From Bacteroidetes bacterium UBA2364 (GTDB lineage: Bacteria; Bacteroidota; Rhodothermia; Rhodothermales; UBA2364), in assembly GCA_002344075.1 (NCBI GenBank), contig DDTM01000053.1, positions 31,269 to 80,857 on the forward strand: 49,589 nt of DNA, given 5' to 3'. Under the pieces are notes generated by a model that saw only the letters and a list, made by a program, of their open reading frames with translations, did not search any database and was not told the DNA's origin. The position numbers and the translations under genes are program-made. Below, one piece after another: positions 34,662-44,800 of this stretch (within the stretch, counting starts at the first letter, position 1; every line of letters starts with the position of its first letter).

Positions 34662-35285
34662 TTAACGACGGAGTACCGCCCGTAAAAACCGTCCAATTTC
34701 ACTGCCCCGGATATCTTGAGTCCCGTCCGTAAATACTTCGATCAGGTACGCCAAGTGGGCATCCTCATCTAACGTCGCTGCATGTTCGTTAATGACGTTT
34801 AATAAATCTCGGAGTTGTTTGCCATGTAATGCAGCAGGAGTGTGAGTGTCCGGGTCTTGCTCTTGGATCCAGTGGGCGGCTGTTTGGGGAGGTGGCACTT
34901 CAGAGGCGCTATGAGCCGCTTTATACGCTCCTAAAGAATCGCCAGAAGGGGCCATGAGCATTGGCATAGACAGCACAGGGGATGTTTTTTGCAGGAAAAC
35001 AGGCTCTATTAGAATTCGGCCTAAAACAATGGCCGATTGCGGGTTTAGAGGATAAGCGAGATGGGGGGTGAGACGCTTTCCATCCAGCCAAGTACCATTG
35101 TGGCTCCCCAAGTCCATTATGTGCCAGAGGCCATTTTCTAAATAGATGCGGGCATGTTTACGACTAAGCAGGCAGCCTGGATCATCGAGCTGGATCTCGC
35201 ATTGTGCCGATCGCCCCAGTATAACGACTTCTTTTTGTATCTGAACCTCATGTGGAAGGCCGTTCAGCGTATATTTCAGTAACAT
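34662..35285 (-). CDS. FHA-domain protein
   Basis: A 207-residue cytoplasmic protein. Residues 1-90 are an FHA domain with VVILGRSAQCEIQL, LLSRKHARIYLENG and LGSHNGTWLDGKRL, the conserved Gly-Arg, Ser-x-x-His and Ser/His-Asn-Gly phosphothreonine-binding positions. The C-terminal 90 residues contain an acidic helix-rich stretch (LRDLLNVINEHAATLDED and GSEIGRFLRAVLRR) I do not recognise. FHA domains read threonine phosphorylation, so a Ser/Thr kinase partner is expected; the only kinase-like gene in this window is predicted dead. Confidence 0.88.
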   Translation of the reverse strand: MLLKYTLNGLPHEVQIQKEVVILGRSAQCEIQLDDPGCLLSRKHARIYLENGLWHIMDLGSHNGTWLDGKRLTPHLAYPLNPQSAIVLGRILIEPVFLQKTSPVLSMPMLMAPSGDSLGAYKAAHSASEVPPPQTAAHWIQEQDPDTHTPAALHGKQLRDLLNVINEHAATLDEDAHLAYLIEVFTDGTQDIRGSEIGRFLRAVLRR

Positions 35286-35353
35286 ATCATCATAAACTTC
35301 TTGGTAGCAAATAAATAAGATTCAAATCTCATGCCATAGTTTAGCAGACATAA

Positions 35354-35390
35354 AAAAAGATCGCCCATTGGTTGAATGAACGATCTTTTT
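35354..35390 (-). terminator. Terminator of the NlpC/P60 gene
   Basis: AAAAAGATCG (35354-35363) pairs with CGATCTTTTT (35381-35390) around a 17-nt loop that can form a further small stem. On the minus strand T residues follow. It begins 22 bases past the NlpC stop. Confidence 0.78.
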
Positions 35391-35411
35391 AAGAAGATTG
35401 GATGGCTCCCT

Positions 35412-36062
35412 TTAGAAAGCGATACTTCCTGCTAGGACTACCCGTTGCATCGTTTTGGTAGCAATCATCGGTATGGCCAATGGGTTTGTTTCTGCCGGCA
35501 ATTCAAAACTTGGTTCGTCGGCATCCAATTTCACAATACGGCGTGCTTGAGAGAAACGAAGGCCGGGCGAATTGCCATAGCTGTCCAGATTTGCAATGAC
35601 CACTCGATTCCGGGTTGAAGAGATATGGAGGAATTCGTTATCGCCTACATATATCCCTACATGACGACCGCTGCTGCTATAACGGGAAGAAAACAAGATG
35701 AGGTCACCGGGTTGGAGTTGACCTTTGGAAACACGTTCGCCTGCGCCAGATTGTCCGCTGGTGTTGCGCGGTACCGAAACGTCAAAAACATCTTGCATCA
35801 CTTGTTGAACAAAAGCCGAGCAGTCAATACCACGCCGGGAAGTTCCCCCAAACCGATACGGAACACCGCGCCATTTATCCGGCATTGTACGAAGCATTGC
35901 CTTGGCACGAGAGATCGGCATCGGTTTAGGGCCGGGCATTTCCATGACCAATCCATCAACTGAACGATTTGTTACAACAACAGCGGCAGAAGAAGTTCCA
36001 ACGCTTGAAAGGGCCACCAACACAACCAGACTGAGAGCAGACAATAATCGGGATGAATCCAT
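35412..36062 (-). CDS. NlpC/P60 family cell-wall hydrolase (C40 peptidase)
   Basis: The start at 36062 gives a signal peptide (LLSALSLVVLVALSSVGTSSAA). The 216-residue enzyme has the NlpC/P60 layout: WRGVPYRFGGTSRRGIDCSAF with catalytic Cys81, GDLILFSSRYSSSGRHVGIYVG with His134, and FLHISSTRNRVV with His146. It likely cleaves peptidoglycan stem peptides in the periplasm. The upstream frame to 36089 adds nine residues before the preferred start. It is transcribed from a promoter with embedded palindromes and ends at its own terminator. Confidence 0.9.
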   Translation of the reverse strand: MDSSRLLSALSLVVLVALSSVGTSSAAVVVTNRSVDGLVMEMPGPKPMPISRAKAMLRTMPDKWRGVPYRFGGTSRRGIDCSAFVQQVMQDVFDVSVPRNTSGQSGAGERVSKGQLQPGDLILFSSRYSSSGRHVGIYVGDNEFLHISSTRNRVVIANLDSYGNSPGLRFSQARRIVKLDADEPSFELPAETNPLAIPMIATKTMQRVVLAGSIAF

Positions 36063-36153
36063 AAAAAAATAAGTTTTTGATGCCCACATGAAGATGATTG
36101 CACGTGGATCATCGGTGAAGGAAACGATTTAGACTGCTGGTCTTAATAATGGG

Positions 36154-36202
36154 GGTTTAAACACATGTACAAAGATAGGCGTTTTTAGGCGTTTAAACCA
36201 AA
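36154..36202 (-). promoter_or_regulatory. NlpC promoter with paired GTTTAAAC palindromes
   Basis: On the minus strand, TTTG (36202-36199), a 21-base spacer and TATCTTTG (36177-36170) match the TTTG/TAnnTTTG promoter. The palindrome GTTTAAAC occurs at 36155-36162, right at the expected transcript start, and at 36191-36198, just downstream of the -33 box. They lie 36 bp centre to centre, about three and a half helical turns. This looks like a repressor or regulator binding pair. Confidence 0.55.
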
Positions 36203-36381
36203 TTCAGAGGATAGACAAGATAAACATGTTCATGTTTTCTTCATTGAAAATGGATTAATTAATTAAATCTTGGCCAGAAATTTGCAAAAGAACGATCCTG
36301 GATCCGCAACATTTCCGTTTTTGTCCTTTACTTTCTATTTGTCGTTCGCGGCTATTCGCTTATACCCAACCCTAAAATCTC

Positions 36382-38163
36382 ATGATGATGCGCTTGATTC
36401 GTCCATCCTTGTTCGGGAGTTTTGCCCTTTTTTTCGTTGCCGTCCCTTTTCTCTATAGTCAGGTTTCATTACCCAGAATTTCAGATATGGTTTTGGCGGA
36501 TGTTCAGGATGATGCCGCCGATGTGCTTGTATTGTTCCGTGAAATGCCGGATTTGTCGGAAGTAACAACTCTACCGACTAAGCAGGCAATGGCCGAAATG
36601 GTATATGCACGCCTCCGTTTGACAGCAGATCAGTCTCAGCAAGTGGTTAAGAATTGGTTGGACCTACACCAATTACCATATAAAGCATTTTGGGTGGTCA
36701 ATGCCCTGTCATTGACGGTTAACCGTGAACAATTAGAACAATTAGCCGCATTCCCTGAAGTTCAGCACATCACCAGTGATCGGGCAGGAATTCATATGGC
36801 CAAAGTCCAGATGGAGCCTATTTCACCTCCTGCGGGCATCGAATGGGGTATTAGTAAGACACGTGCCGACCAAGTTTGGACCTTAGGCATTAAGGGGAAA
36901 GGAGCGGTTGTGGGTGGATTAGATACGGGTTTCAAATGGGACCATCCGGCAATCAAATTGCAATACCGAGGCTGGGACGGGGTAAACGCTGCACATAATT
37001 ATAATTGGTTTGATGGTGTTAAGCAAAACAGTCCTTTAAACCCAAGCGGTTCCAATCCTTGTGGCTTAGATCTTAAAGTACCTTGCGATGACGATAACCA
37101 CGGCACGCATACGATGGGTACGATGGTTGGGTTGGATGGCGATAATATAATAGGTATGGCGCCAGAAGCGAAGTGGGTGGCCTGTCGCAACATGGAACGT
37201 GGATGGGGAATGCCATCTTTCTATCTGGCTTGTTTCCAATGGATGCTGGCGCCTACCGATGTAAATGGTCAAAACCCAGATCCGTCCAAAGCTCCACACG
37301 TGATCAATAATTCGTGGTACTGCGCACCAGAAGAAGGATGTCCGTCGCTTGCTGAATTGATCCCATTCGAGACCGCCGTAAACAATTTGCGTTCATCAGG
37401 TATTATGGTGGTGGTTTCTGCCGGAAATTCAGGGCCAGCCTGCGGAACTGTTCAGTATGGTCCGGCTATTTTTGAAAAATCATTTAGTGTGGCTGCAACG
37501 AATATAAACAACGAAGCCGCTTCTTTTAGTTCACGTGGACTGGTTACGTTCGATGCCAGCAACCGGATGAAACCCAATATTGCTGCACCTGGACATAACG
37601 TGCGTTCCAGCATCAGAGGTGATGCCTATGCTGCCTTGAGTGGAACCAGTATGGCAGGTCCGCATGTGGCCGGAATGGTTGCGCTGATGATCTCTGCGAA
37701 TCCCAAGCTGGCCGGGCATGTGGATCAGATCGAACAGATTATTAAAGAAACTGCTGTACCTCACACGACTAGCGAAACCTGTGGTGGCGTTTCGGGTACA
37801 CAAATTCCCAATCCGGTTTTTGGATATGGGCGCATAGACGCTTTTGCAGCAGTGAACAAAGCCCTTTTGGTTGCCTCCGAAGTTGAAGAGCAGCCCCAGC
37901 AATTTGTCCTAACGCCGCCTTATCCCAACCCATTTAATCCCTCTACCCGATTAACCCTGACGGCTGAAAAAGCAGAACGGGTAAATGTTTCGGTTTTTGA
38001 TGCACTTGGTCGTAAAGTAACAGAACTTTTCGACGGTGTATTGGCTGCACAGGAAACCAAAGCGTTTTTGTTTGAAGCCCAAAACCTGCCGAATGGCCTT
38101 TATTTCATACGTGCAACCGGCACCACACAATCGCACGTCCGATTGGCCACATTGCTCAAATAA
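36382..38163 (+). CDS. Secreted subtilisin-like serine protease (S8) with T9SS sorting domain
   Basis: A 593-residue preproprotein. It has a signal peptide (ALFFVAVPFLYSQ), an I9-like propeptide (about 40-140), and a catalytic S8 domain with Asp181 (GLDTGFKWDHP), His240 (NHGTHTMG) and Ser423 (LSGTSMAGPHVAG); the Asn of the oxyanion hole is in VINNSWYC. From about residue 505 the tail PPYPNPFNPSTRLTLT leads into FDALGRKVTELFDG, the T9SS sorting domain. It is probably exported by Sec, then through the outer membrane by T9SS. The paired cysteines suggest disulfides. Confidence 0.94.
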   Translation: MMMRLIRPSLFGSFALFFVAVPFLYSQVSLPRISDMVLADVQDDAADVLVLFREMPDLSEVTTLPTKQAMAEMVYARLRLTADQSQQVVKNWLDLHQLPYKAFWVVNALSLTVNREQLEQLAAFPEVQHITSDRAGIHMAKVQMEPISPPAGIEWGISKTRADQVWTLGIKGKGAVVGGLDTGFKWDHPAIKLQYRGWDGVNAAHNYNWFDGVKQNSPLNPSGSNPCGLDLKVPCDDDNHGTHTMGTMVGLDGDNIIGMAPEAKWVACRNMERGWGMPSFYLACFQWMLAPTDVNGQNPDPSKAPHVINNSWYCAPEEGCPSLAELIPFETAVNNLRSSGIMVVVSAGNSGPACGTVQYGPAIFEKSFSVAATNINNEAASFSSRGLVTFDASNRMKPNIAAPGHNVRSSIRGDAYAALSGTSMAGPHVAGMVALMISANPKLAGHVDQIEQIIKETAVPHTTSETCGGVSGTQIPNPVFGYGRIDAFAAVNKALLVASEVEEQPQQFVLTPPYPNPFNPSTRLTLTAEKAERVNVSVFDALGRKVTELFDGVLAAQETKAFLFEAQNLPNGLYFIRATGTTQSHVRLATLLK

Positions 38164-38174
38164 ATGGGAGGGAC

Positions 38175-39560
38175 ATGGAGCCGCAAACCGCCGTTTCGGA
38201 GGATTGGTTACAAGCACGACTTGCGGAAGTGCTTGGGCATCCAAGGGCGCCAATGTGGAATTTCGCCTGTTCTGATCGCTTAACCCATTCCGATGCAATG
38301 CCATTACGGATGTTATGGCAAAAAATGCGGATGCATTCCGATCGAAAAGTAGCGGATTTGCCGTTTTTACCAGACTGGCTTTTGCCTTGGTTATTGGAGA
38401 AGCGCATCGTAACGCCCGCTTTGCAAGAACGAATACCTGTGGGATTTGATGTCTTAACCCACTGGATGGACTTGCCAACTGCCAATCGGCGTGATCTCGT
38501 GGAGCATTTGGCACAGTGGGTTGCGGAAGATGTAACATACGACCAGATGATGATCTACGGAAGTTCCGGCACAACAGGTACTCCGTTATTGATCCCTAAG
38601 ACGCCTTATGCCGTTGCCCGCTATCAATTGGCCCTTCAAAGTGCATTTTTGGCTTATGGCATAGACCCTGGATTTCGTGCAGGCACTGTAGGCAATGCAC
38701 TTCTATGTGCGCAGCGGCATACCATTATGTATGCTGCACCACTTGCAACGTGGGAAAACAGTATTCATATGAAGGTTAACCTACACGATAATGCTTGGCG
38801 TAGCCTTTCTGATCGTGCCGCATTTTTGACCGAATATGATCCACCTGTTTTGACCGGAGATCCCATTTCCTTTGCCGAATTGTTGCGGCTTAATATGCCT
38901 TTGCACCCTAAAGTATTCGTTTCCACGGCACTCCAGATGCCTCACCCCCTTAAGAATGCCCTTACCGAGCGTTATGGTTGCCCTGTCATTGATTTTTATG
39001 CGATGAATGAAACGGGACCGATTGCCTTTGCTTGTCCGAATGATCAGGGATTTCATGTATGTATGCCGGATCTCTTTGTGGAGGTTTTGGATGCAGATGG
39101 TTTTCAGACTTCTTCTGAAGAATGGGGGGAGGTAACCGTGAGCGGAGGTGGAAATGATTTTCTTCCCCTTTTACGCTACCGAACGGGTGATAGGGCCTGT
39201 CTTGTGGAAGGTTTATGCATGTGTGGAAGTTGGTGGCCCAGACTTGTGGGATTGGAGGGACGTAAACCCGTTCGATTATTGACGCAAAATGGTGCGTTGG
39301 TAAATGAGGCCGATGTCTCTAAGATTCTTCGGTATTGGCCAGTGGTGGCTTTTTCATTACACCAAGACCAGAATCTGGACGTACAAATGTGTATTCGATG
39401 GTTGGAACATCCGCCAGTAGATGTTTCGGGGTTGGTATCGGAGTTGATGGCCTTATTTGGTGGGGGGCGGGTAACACTGCACGAAGATAAAAAATTAGGG
39501 CAAGAACGAAAGCCCTTGCCCTTCAGTTCGTGGTGCGAAGATACGCCCCTTTCGCCCTAA
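38175..39560 (+). CDS. PaaK-like AMP-forming adenylating enzyme
   Basis: A 461-residue ANL-family protein. The P-loop IYGSSGTTGTPLLIPK is at about 127-142, the active-site strand FYAMNETGPIAFA near 275, and LLRYRTGDRACL marks the hinge/C-domain start. It resembles phenylacetate-CoA ligases and coenzyme F390 synthetases, which adenylate a carboxylate and may pass it to CoA. The acyl substrate is unknown, and the C-terminal domain is short for the family. It begins 11 bases after the subtilase stop, so the pair may be co-transcribed, and its last 4 bases overlap the end of the convergent lepB gene. Confidence 0.82.
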   Translation: MEPQTAVSEDWLQARLAEVLGHPRAPMWNFACSDRLTHSDAMPLRMLWQKMRMHSDRKVADLPFLPDWLLPWLLEKRIVTPALQERIPVGFDVLTHWMDLPTANRRDLVEHLAQWVAEDVTYDQMMIYGSSGTTGTPLLIPKTPYAVARYQLALQSAFLAYGIDPGFRAGTVGNALLCAQRHTIMYAAPLATWENSIHMKVNLHDNAWRSLSDRAAFLTEYDPPVLTGDPISFAELLRLNMPLHPKVFVSTALQMPHPLKNALTERYGCPVIDFYAMNETGPIAFACPNDQGFHVCMPDLFVEVLDADGFQTSSEEWGEVTVSGGGNDFLPLLRYRTGDRACLVEGLCMCGSWWPRLVGLEGRKPVRLLTQNGALVNEADVSKILRYWPVVAFSLHQDQNLDVQMCIRWLEHPPVDVSGLVSELMALFGGGRVTLHEDKKLGQERKPLPFSSWCEDTPLSP

Positions 39561-40594
39561 AGTTCGTTCCGAATGATGCGGAAGAAGTGGTCGAATCGAG
39601 GACGGGCTTTAGCTATGTCCCAAGAGAACAAGATGAAAATGGCTTTTCCGACGATGTGGTTTTCTGGAACAAATCCCCAAAAACGGCTGTCTTCCGAGTC
39701 ATCGCGGTTATCACCCATCATCCAGTAATAGTTCATGCTAAAGGTGTAACGATTGGTTTTTACACCATCTATTTCGAATGTGTTGTTGCCAAGGTATTTA
39801 AGTTGATGGCCTTCATATGTTGTAATGGCACGGTAGAACATCAACCAATTTTGCTCGGTTAGTGTAATGGTTGCGCCTGCTTTTGGAATCCAGACTGGGC
39901 CAAATTGGTGCGGATTCCAGTTGTTACCTTTCGGAAACATGATCGAGGGCATGGCCACGTCTTTTTCGTATAATGCAGGTGTGACCGAGGTGATGTAACC
40001 ATCCTGAATCATTTTTTGTGCCTCATTCCACGTCATGTTGTCGTCTAAAGTGGTTTTATTGCCATCCTGATAATTGATGGTCCACTTTTGTTGCATATTT
40101 AACGGCTGGTTCAACTTCTTGCCATTAATAAACACCTGCTTGTTTTCGATCTTCAGGGAATCTCCCGGCATACCAATCAGACGTTTAAGGTAAGGCGTTT
40201 TGTAGTCCACGACATTTTCTTCAGGGGGCAGGTTGAAAATCACAACATCGCCCCGTTTTATACTACTAAAACCGGGTAAACGGTAATAGGGAAAGGTGAC
40301 TGACTTGATAGGGATGTTGACCAGCGGAATGCCGAGGGTCATAGGCAGGCGAGGACCATAGTGCAAATTGGACGAAATGATGTATTCTCCCGCCATCACT
40401 TCACCTTCCATCGAAGGGGTCGGGACGACAAAAAAGCCGAAGAGTAGGTTCCGGAAAATCACCACAAATGTAACGGCAAAAACAATGGTCTCAACCCACT
40501 CGCGTAGAATACTTTTTTTGGGTTGATTTTTTTCCGCTTCCCTCGATTGACGACGGGAAATGGTTGGGGCTTTGGTCTTATTTGGGGTTGACAT
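39557..40594 (-). CDS. lepB: Signal peptidase I (copy 1)
   Basis: A 345-residue S26 signal peptidase. A membrane span (about 34-56) precedes the nucleophile in PTPSMEGEV (Ser61); the general base is in YLKRLIGMPGDSL (Lys137); box D/E residues MGDNRDDSEDSRFWGFVP close the fold. An insert of over 100 residues between the base and this last box is larger than in short proteobacterial LepB and is common in Bacteroidota. It removes Sec and probably Tat signal peptides at the inner membrane. Its paralogue lies 76 bases upstream and secA follows further upstream. Confidence 0.95.
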   Translation of the reverse strand: MSTPNKTKAPTISRRQSREAEKNQPKKSILREWVETIVFAVTFVVIFRNLLFGFFVVPTPSMEGEVMAGEYIISSNLHYGPRLPMTLGIPLVNIPIKSVTFPYYRLPGFSSIKRGDVVIFNLPPEENVVDYKTPYLKRLIGMPGDSLKIENKQVFINGKKLNQPLNMQQKWTINYQDGNKTTLDDNMTWNEAQKMIQDGYITSVTPALYEKDVAMPSIMFPKGNNWNPHQFGPVWIPKAGATITLTEQNWLMFYRAITTYEGHQLKYLGNNTFEIDGVKTNRYTFSMNYYWMMGDNRDDSEDSRFWGFVPENHIVGKAIFILFSWDIAKARPRFDHFFRIIRNEL

Positions 40595-40670
40595 TAGAAG
40601 AAGAAAGGTTTTATGGACGTTATACGATGATTCCGCTTACGCAAAAAAACGAGAATGTTGCGCACCCGGC

Positions 40671-41717
40671 TTACTCAATTTTTAGGAAGATACGTTCCAT
40701 TCGAGGGATTCCTGTTTGCGAATCTGACGAATACAATACTCGTGTCGCTTTTCCTATAAGATGGTCTTCCGGAACAAATCCCCAAGATCTGCTATCGGAA
40801 GAAGCGTCGCGATTATCACCTAAAACAAAATAATAATTTTGACGGAAAGTGTAGGCTCGGATGTTTTTGCCATTGATCCACAATTGTTGGTTTTTCCAAA
40901 CAACCTCCTCATTTCCTTCAAACCGTGTAATGACCGTTTGATATAATGGCCAATTATTGGAATTTAGCTCTATTGTTTGGTTTTTACGCGGAATATTAAT
41001 GGGTCCGTATTCATCATATGAAAACCCAGAATGCTTGGGGAAAATCTGGTCGGGCAAGGCTTTCCGGACATATGGAGCAACCATCGAAACATAGGGTAAA
41101 CTTTTGAGAGACTCTATGGCAGCCACCGATGCAGATACCAGTAAAACATTTGGGGAAATGCGATAACGAATCTTCAGGTCTAATGCTTCAATGCGTGCAG
41201 GAGGAATGACCGTTTCTTCATCAATAAGCGTGACAAGCCAATCTTGGGCTTGCAGAGACGTTAGTGAAATGGGCTTTCCGTTGATACTTAGTTGCTTTTC
41301 ACGTATCTGCAACGAGTCGCCGGGCATCCCTACTACCCGTTTAACATAAGCCGTTTTGAGGTCGGTTGTGCGATGCTCAGGCGGATAATTGAAAACAATG
41401 AGGTCATTACGCTGGATACTGCCTAAACCGGGTAAACGGAAATAAGGAAAAACATCCTCCGACAATACCCAATTGGTAAAGGGAACCGACAGGGATTGGG
41501 GAAGTCTGGCACCATAAGCCACCTTCGAGACCAGAATCATATCCCCTCTTAGCACACTATAGGACATCGAAGAAGAGGAAACGCCAAAAGGGACAAAGAG
41601 CAACAAACGTACCAGTAAAGACACCAGCAAAAAAAACAAGGCAATCCTGAGGGACCTGCGAACATCCCTGATGAGGGGCCTTTTTGGAATGGGTGGTTCT
41701 GTTTTGTGGGTTAACAT
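40671..41717 (-). CDS. lepB: Signal peptidase I (copy 2, divergent)
   Basis: A 348-residue paralogue of the neighbouring enzyme. Membrane span about 25-43; nucleophile region GVSSSSMSYSV (Ser50, where the family usually has Pro-Ser-Met, so the residue before the nucleophile differs); base in YVKRVVGMPGDSL (Lys126); last box LGDNRDASSDSRSWGFVPEDHL. The large insert is present but its sequence has diverged from copy 1. The catalytic dyad is kept, so it is likely active, possibly with different substrates. It shares orientation with copy 1 and secA. Confidence 0.93.
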   Translation of the reverse strand: MLTHKTEPPIPKRPLIRDVRRSLRIALFFLLVSLLVRLLLFVPFGVSSSSMSYSVLRGDMILVSKVAYGARLPQSLSVPFTNWVLSEDVFPYFRLPGLGSIQRNDLIVFNYPPEHRTTDLKTAYVKRVVGMPGDSLQIREKQLSINGKPISLTSLQAQDWLVTLIDEETVIPPARIEALDLKIRYRISPNVLLVSASVAAIESLKSLPYVSMVAPYVRKALPDQIFPKHSGFSYDEYGPINIPRKNQTIELNSNNWPLYQTVITRFEGNEEVVWKNQQLWINGKNIRAYTFRQNYYFVLGDNRDASSDSRSWGFVPEDHLIGKATRVLYSSDSQTGIPRMERIFLKIE

Positions 41718-41832
41718 ATCGGTACGTCATAATCGTTAGACCACTCCATAAGTTCCAGACTGACGGACCTATTGTTGTAAGGTATAGGTCGTTTAGCGCG
41801 TGTTCTTGATGGAGTAGCTGCATGGAACAAAG

Positions 41833-41861
41833 AAAAAGGCGCACCCCAAGTACGCCCTTTT
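41833..41861 (-). terminator. Probable terminator of secA
   Basis: AAAAAGGCG (41833-41841) pairs with CGCCCTTTT (41853-41861), four G-C pairs, one mismatch and four A-T pairs, with an 11-nt loop. On the minus strand the stem leads into a pyrimidine-rich run. It starts 18 bases past the secA stop. Confidence 0.6.
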
Positions 41862-41878
41862 ACATGTTGCTTTGAGGC

Positions 41879-44800
41879 TTACCGGACGAGGCTCCATCCT
41901 TTCTGGATCATTTGTTGGGCCTTTTTGTATTTCATTTCTACTACTTCGCCCGTAGTGGGATTCATAACCTTCACCTGATCGTTTCGGCTGATTTTTTCTT
42001 CTTTGTTCCGAACAACCGGGGCTTGTTTAACGGTTGGGTCTTCTTTGGCCTGACCTTCTCTGTACACATCATCGGCACCTGCTCCAAAGCCACTTTCTGC
42101 TTTTGCCTGCGTAGCTTTTGCTCGTTTACTATCTAAGCGCGATGTTTTTCTGACCGTTTCGGCGCGTTCCCGTTCTTGTACCAACAATCCGGAGCGGAAT
42201 ACAATACTGAGTGCCTGTTCGTTTAGGTCGTTCAATAAGTCGGTAAAGAGGTTAAAAGCTTCCACTTTATATTCAACCAAGGGGTCTTTCTGACCATAGG
42301 CGCGGAGGTAAATCCCTTCTTTCAGGTCGTCTAATTCGCGGAGGTGTTCAACCCAACGGTCGTCAATTGTGGAAAGAATGGCGGCACGTTCAAGTGCATC
42401 ATTCACTTCTTGGCCATTGGTGGCGAGTACTTGCGCTACATCTACCACCACCCGAAGGATTTTTCGCCCGTCGGTAAAGTCCACCACAATTTTTTCCGGC
42501 GGTTCGGTCGCGTTTTTAATCATCTGTTCAACGCCATGATGGAAGCTTTCAGCCAACAGTTGACGTTTTGCGTGGTAAGCCGCTTCTGCTTGTTTATAGA
42601 CAGATTGCGAGAGGGCTTTTTCCGTAATGTTTTGGAATGCAACCGGATCTAATTCCAAAACAAGTGCAAACTGACGCAAGACTTCATCGCGCAAGCCATC
42701 AAGGTCTTTGGAGGGTACATACTGGCGGGCAATCTCGTCACAGGTATCTTGGAGCATCTGTAAAATATCGCCTCTCAGTCTTTCCCCTTTTAGTGCGTGC
42801 ATTCGGCGGTCATAGATGACATGGCGTTGTGCATTCAAAACATCATCAAACTCCAATTGACGCTTTCGGGTAGAGAAGTGGTTTTGTTCCACCTTAGTTT
42901 GTGCACGTTCTATACTCTTGGTAACCCAGGGGTGTGTAATAACCTCTCCTTCCTCCATGCCCATCTTGTCCATCACCTTGGCGGTTCGGTCGTGTCCGAA
43001 AAGCCGCATTAGGTCATCTTCCAACGAGACATAAAACTGACTTTCGCCCGGATCACCTTGGCGGCCAGATCGCCCGCGTAATTGGAGGTCTATCCGGCGG
43101 CTTTCGTGGCGTTCGGTACCCAAAATCGCCAATCCGCCTAAGTCCGAAATTCCTTGGGCCAGTTTTATATCCGTTCCTCGGCCTGCCATGTTGGTGGCAA
43201 TGGTAACTGCGCCCCGCTGGCCAGCCTCTGCAACAATGAGTGCTTCCGCCTTTGCACGATCCACTTTCGCATTCAAAACATTGTGTTTAATGCCTTTACG
43301 TGTGAGCAGGCGGCTCAACATTTCGGAAACTTCTACTGAGGTTGTACCGACGAGAACAGGCTGGCCCTGTTGTTGATATGCTGCAATTTTATCTAAGACC
43401 GCGTTATATTTTTCGCGTTTGGTCCGGAAGACCAAGTCTTCCATGTCCTTCCGGGTAATGCTACGGTTCGTGGGGATAACGTTTACTTCTAACTTATAAA
43501 TAGAGAAGAATTCCGCAGATTCTGTCTCGGCAGTACCGGTCATTCCCGCCAGTTTCGCATAGAGGCGGAAATAATTTTGAAGTGTGATGGTGGCATAAGT
43601 CTGGGTAGCCGCCTGTACCTTTACATTTTCTTTGGCCTCAATTGCTTGGTGTAGCCCATCCGAATAGCGGCGTCCGGGCAAAACCCGTCCCGTTTGTTCA
43701 TCTACAATCAGGATTTTATCTTCCTCCACAATGTACTCAATGTCTTTTTCATAGTAGGTATAAGCGCGTAGTAACTGGTTAACAGCATGTATCCGGTCTG
43801 CCTTTTCTGAAACTTCGGCATATAATTGGCGTTCCTTTTCTTGCCGGTTTAGCTCGGCCCGTCGTAGGACCTCCCGTCGGATATTGTCACGCTCCTCGCC
43901 TTCAAGGCTGGCCCAGTCTTTTTCAGCGGCAGCAATTTCAGTATCAATTTCGGCTTTAATACGGGCAATGCCTTCGCCCACATCGGGGAGTACAAAGAAA
44001 TTTTCGTCGTGGTTGGCCAATTGTGCCACATACTTTCGGCCCATTTCGGTCATTTCCAGCGAGTGGTTTTTCTCGTCAACAGCATAATACAAGGCTTCAT
44101 CCACTTCCGGCATGCGTTTGGCATTATCCTGTAAGTAGAAATACTCCGTTTTTTGTAGAAGTGGGGCAACGCCGGACTCGGTCTTTAACTTGGTTAGGGC
44201 TTTGTTTTTGGGAAAGCCTCGGTGTGCCCGTAACAAGGCCAATCCTGCATCATCGGCTTTATTGGCTGCAAGGTGTTTTTCGGCATCGGCCACAAAACGT
44301 GCCACTAATCGGACTTGGGCATCTACAAGTTTTTGAACAAAAGGTTTATATTGTGCGAACTGACCTTCGGTGGCTTGGGGAACAGGACCGGAGATGATCA
44401 GCGGCGTTCTGGCCTCATCAATCAATACCGAGTCAATTTCGTCCACAATGGCAAAGTTGTGCGCCCGCTGCATCAAGTGTTCGGGTTCAACCACAAAAGA
44501 GTTATCCCGTAGATAATCAAAACCAAATTCGTTATTCGTTCCATAGGTGATATCGGCATCGTAGGCAGCTTTACGGCCTTCCGAATGAGGCTCACTTTGG
44601 TCAATACATCCAACCTTAAGATCATGGAACTCAAAAATGGGGCGCATCCACTCCATGTCCCGTTGTGCCAGATATGGGTTAACTGTAACAAGGTGTACCC
44701 CACGCCCCGATAGTGCATTCAGATAAACAGGGGCAACGGCAACCAAGGTCTTTCCTTCACCGGTTTTCATTTCTGCAATCCGTCCTTTATGAAGGACAAT

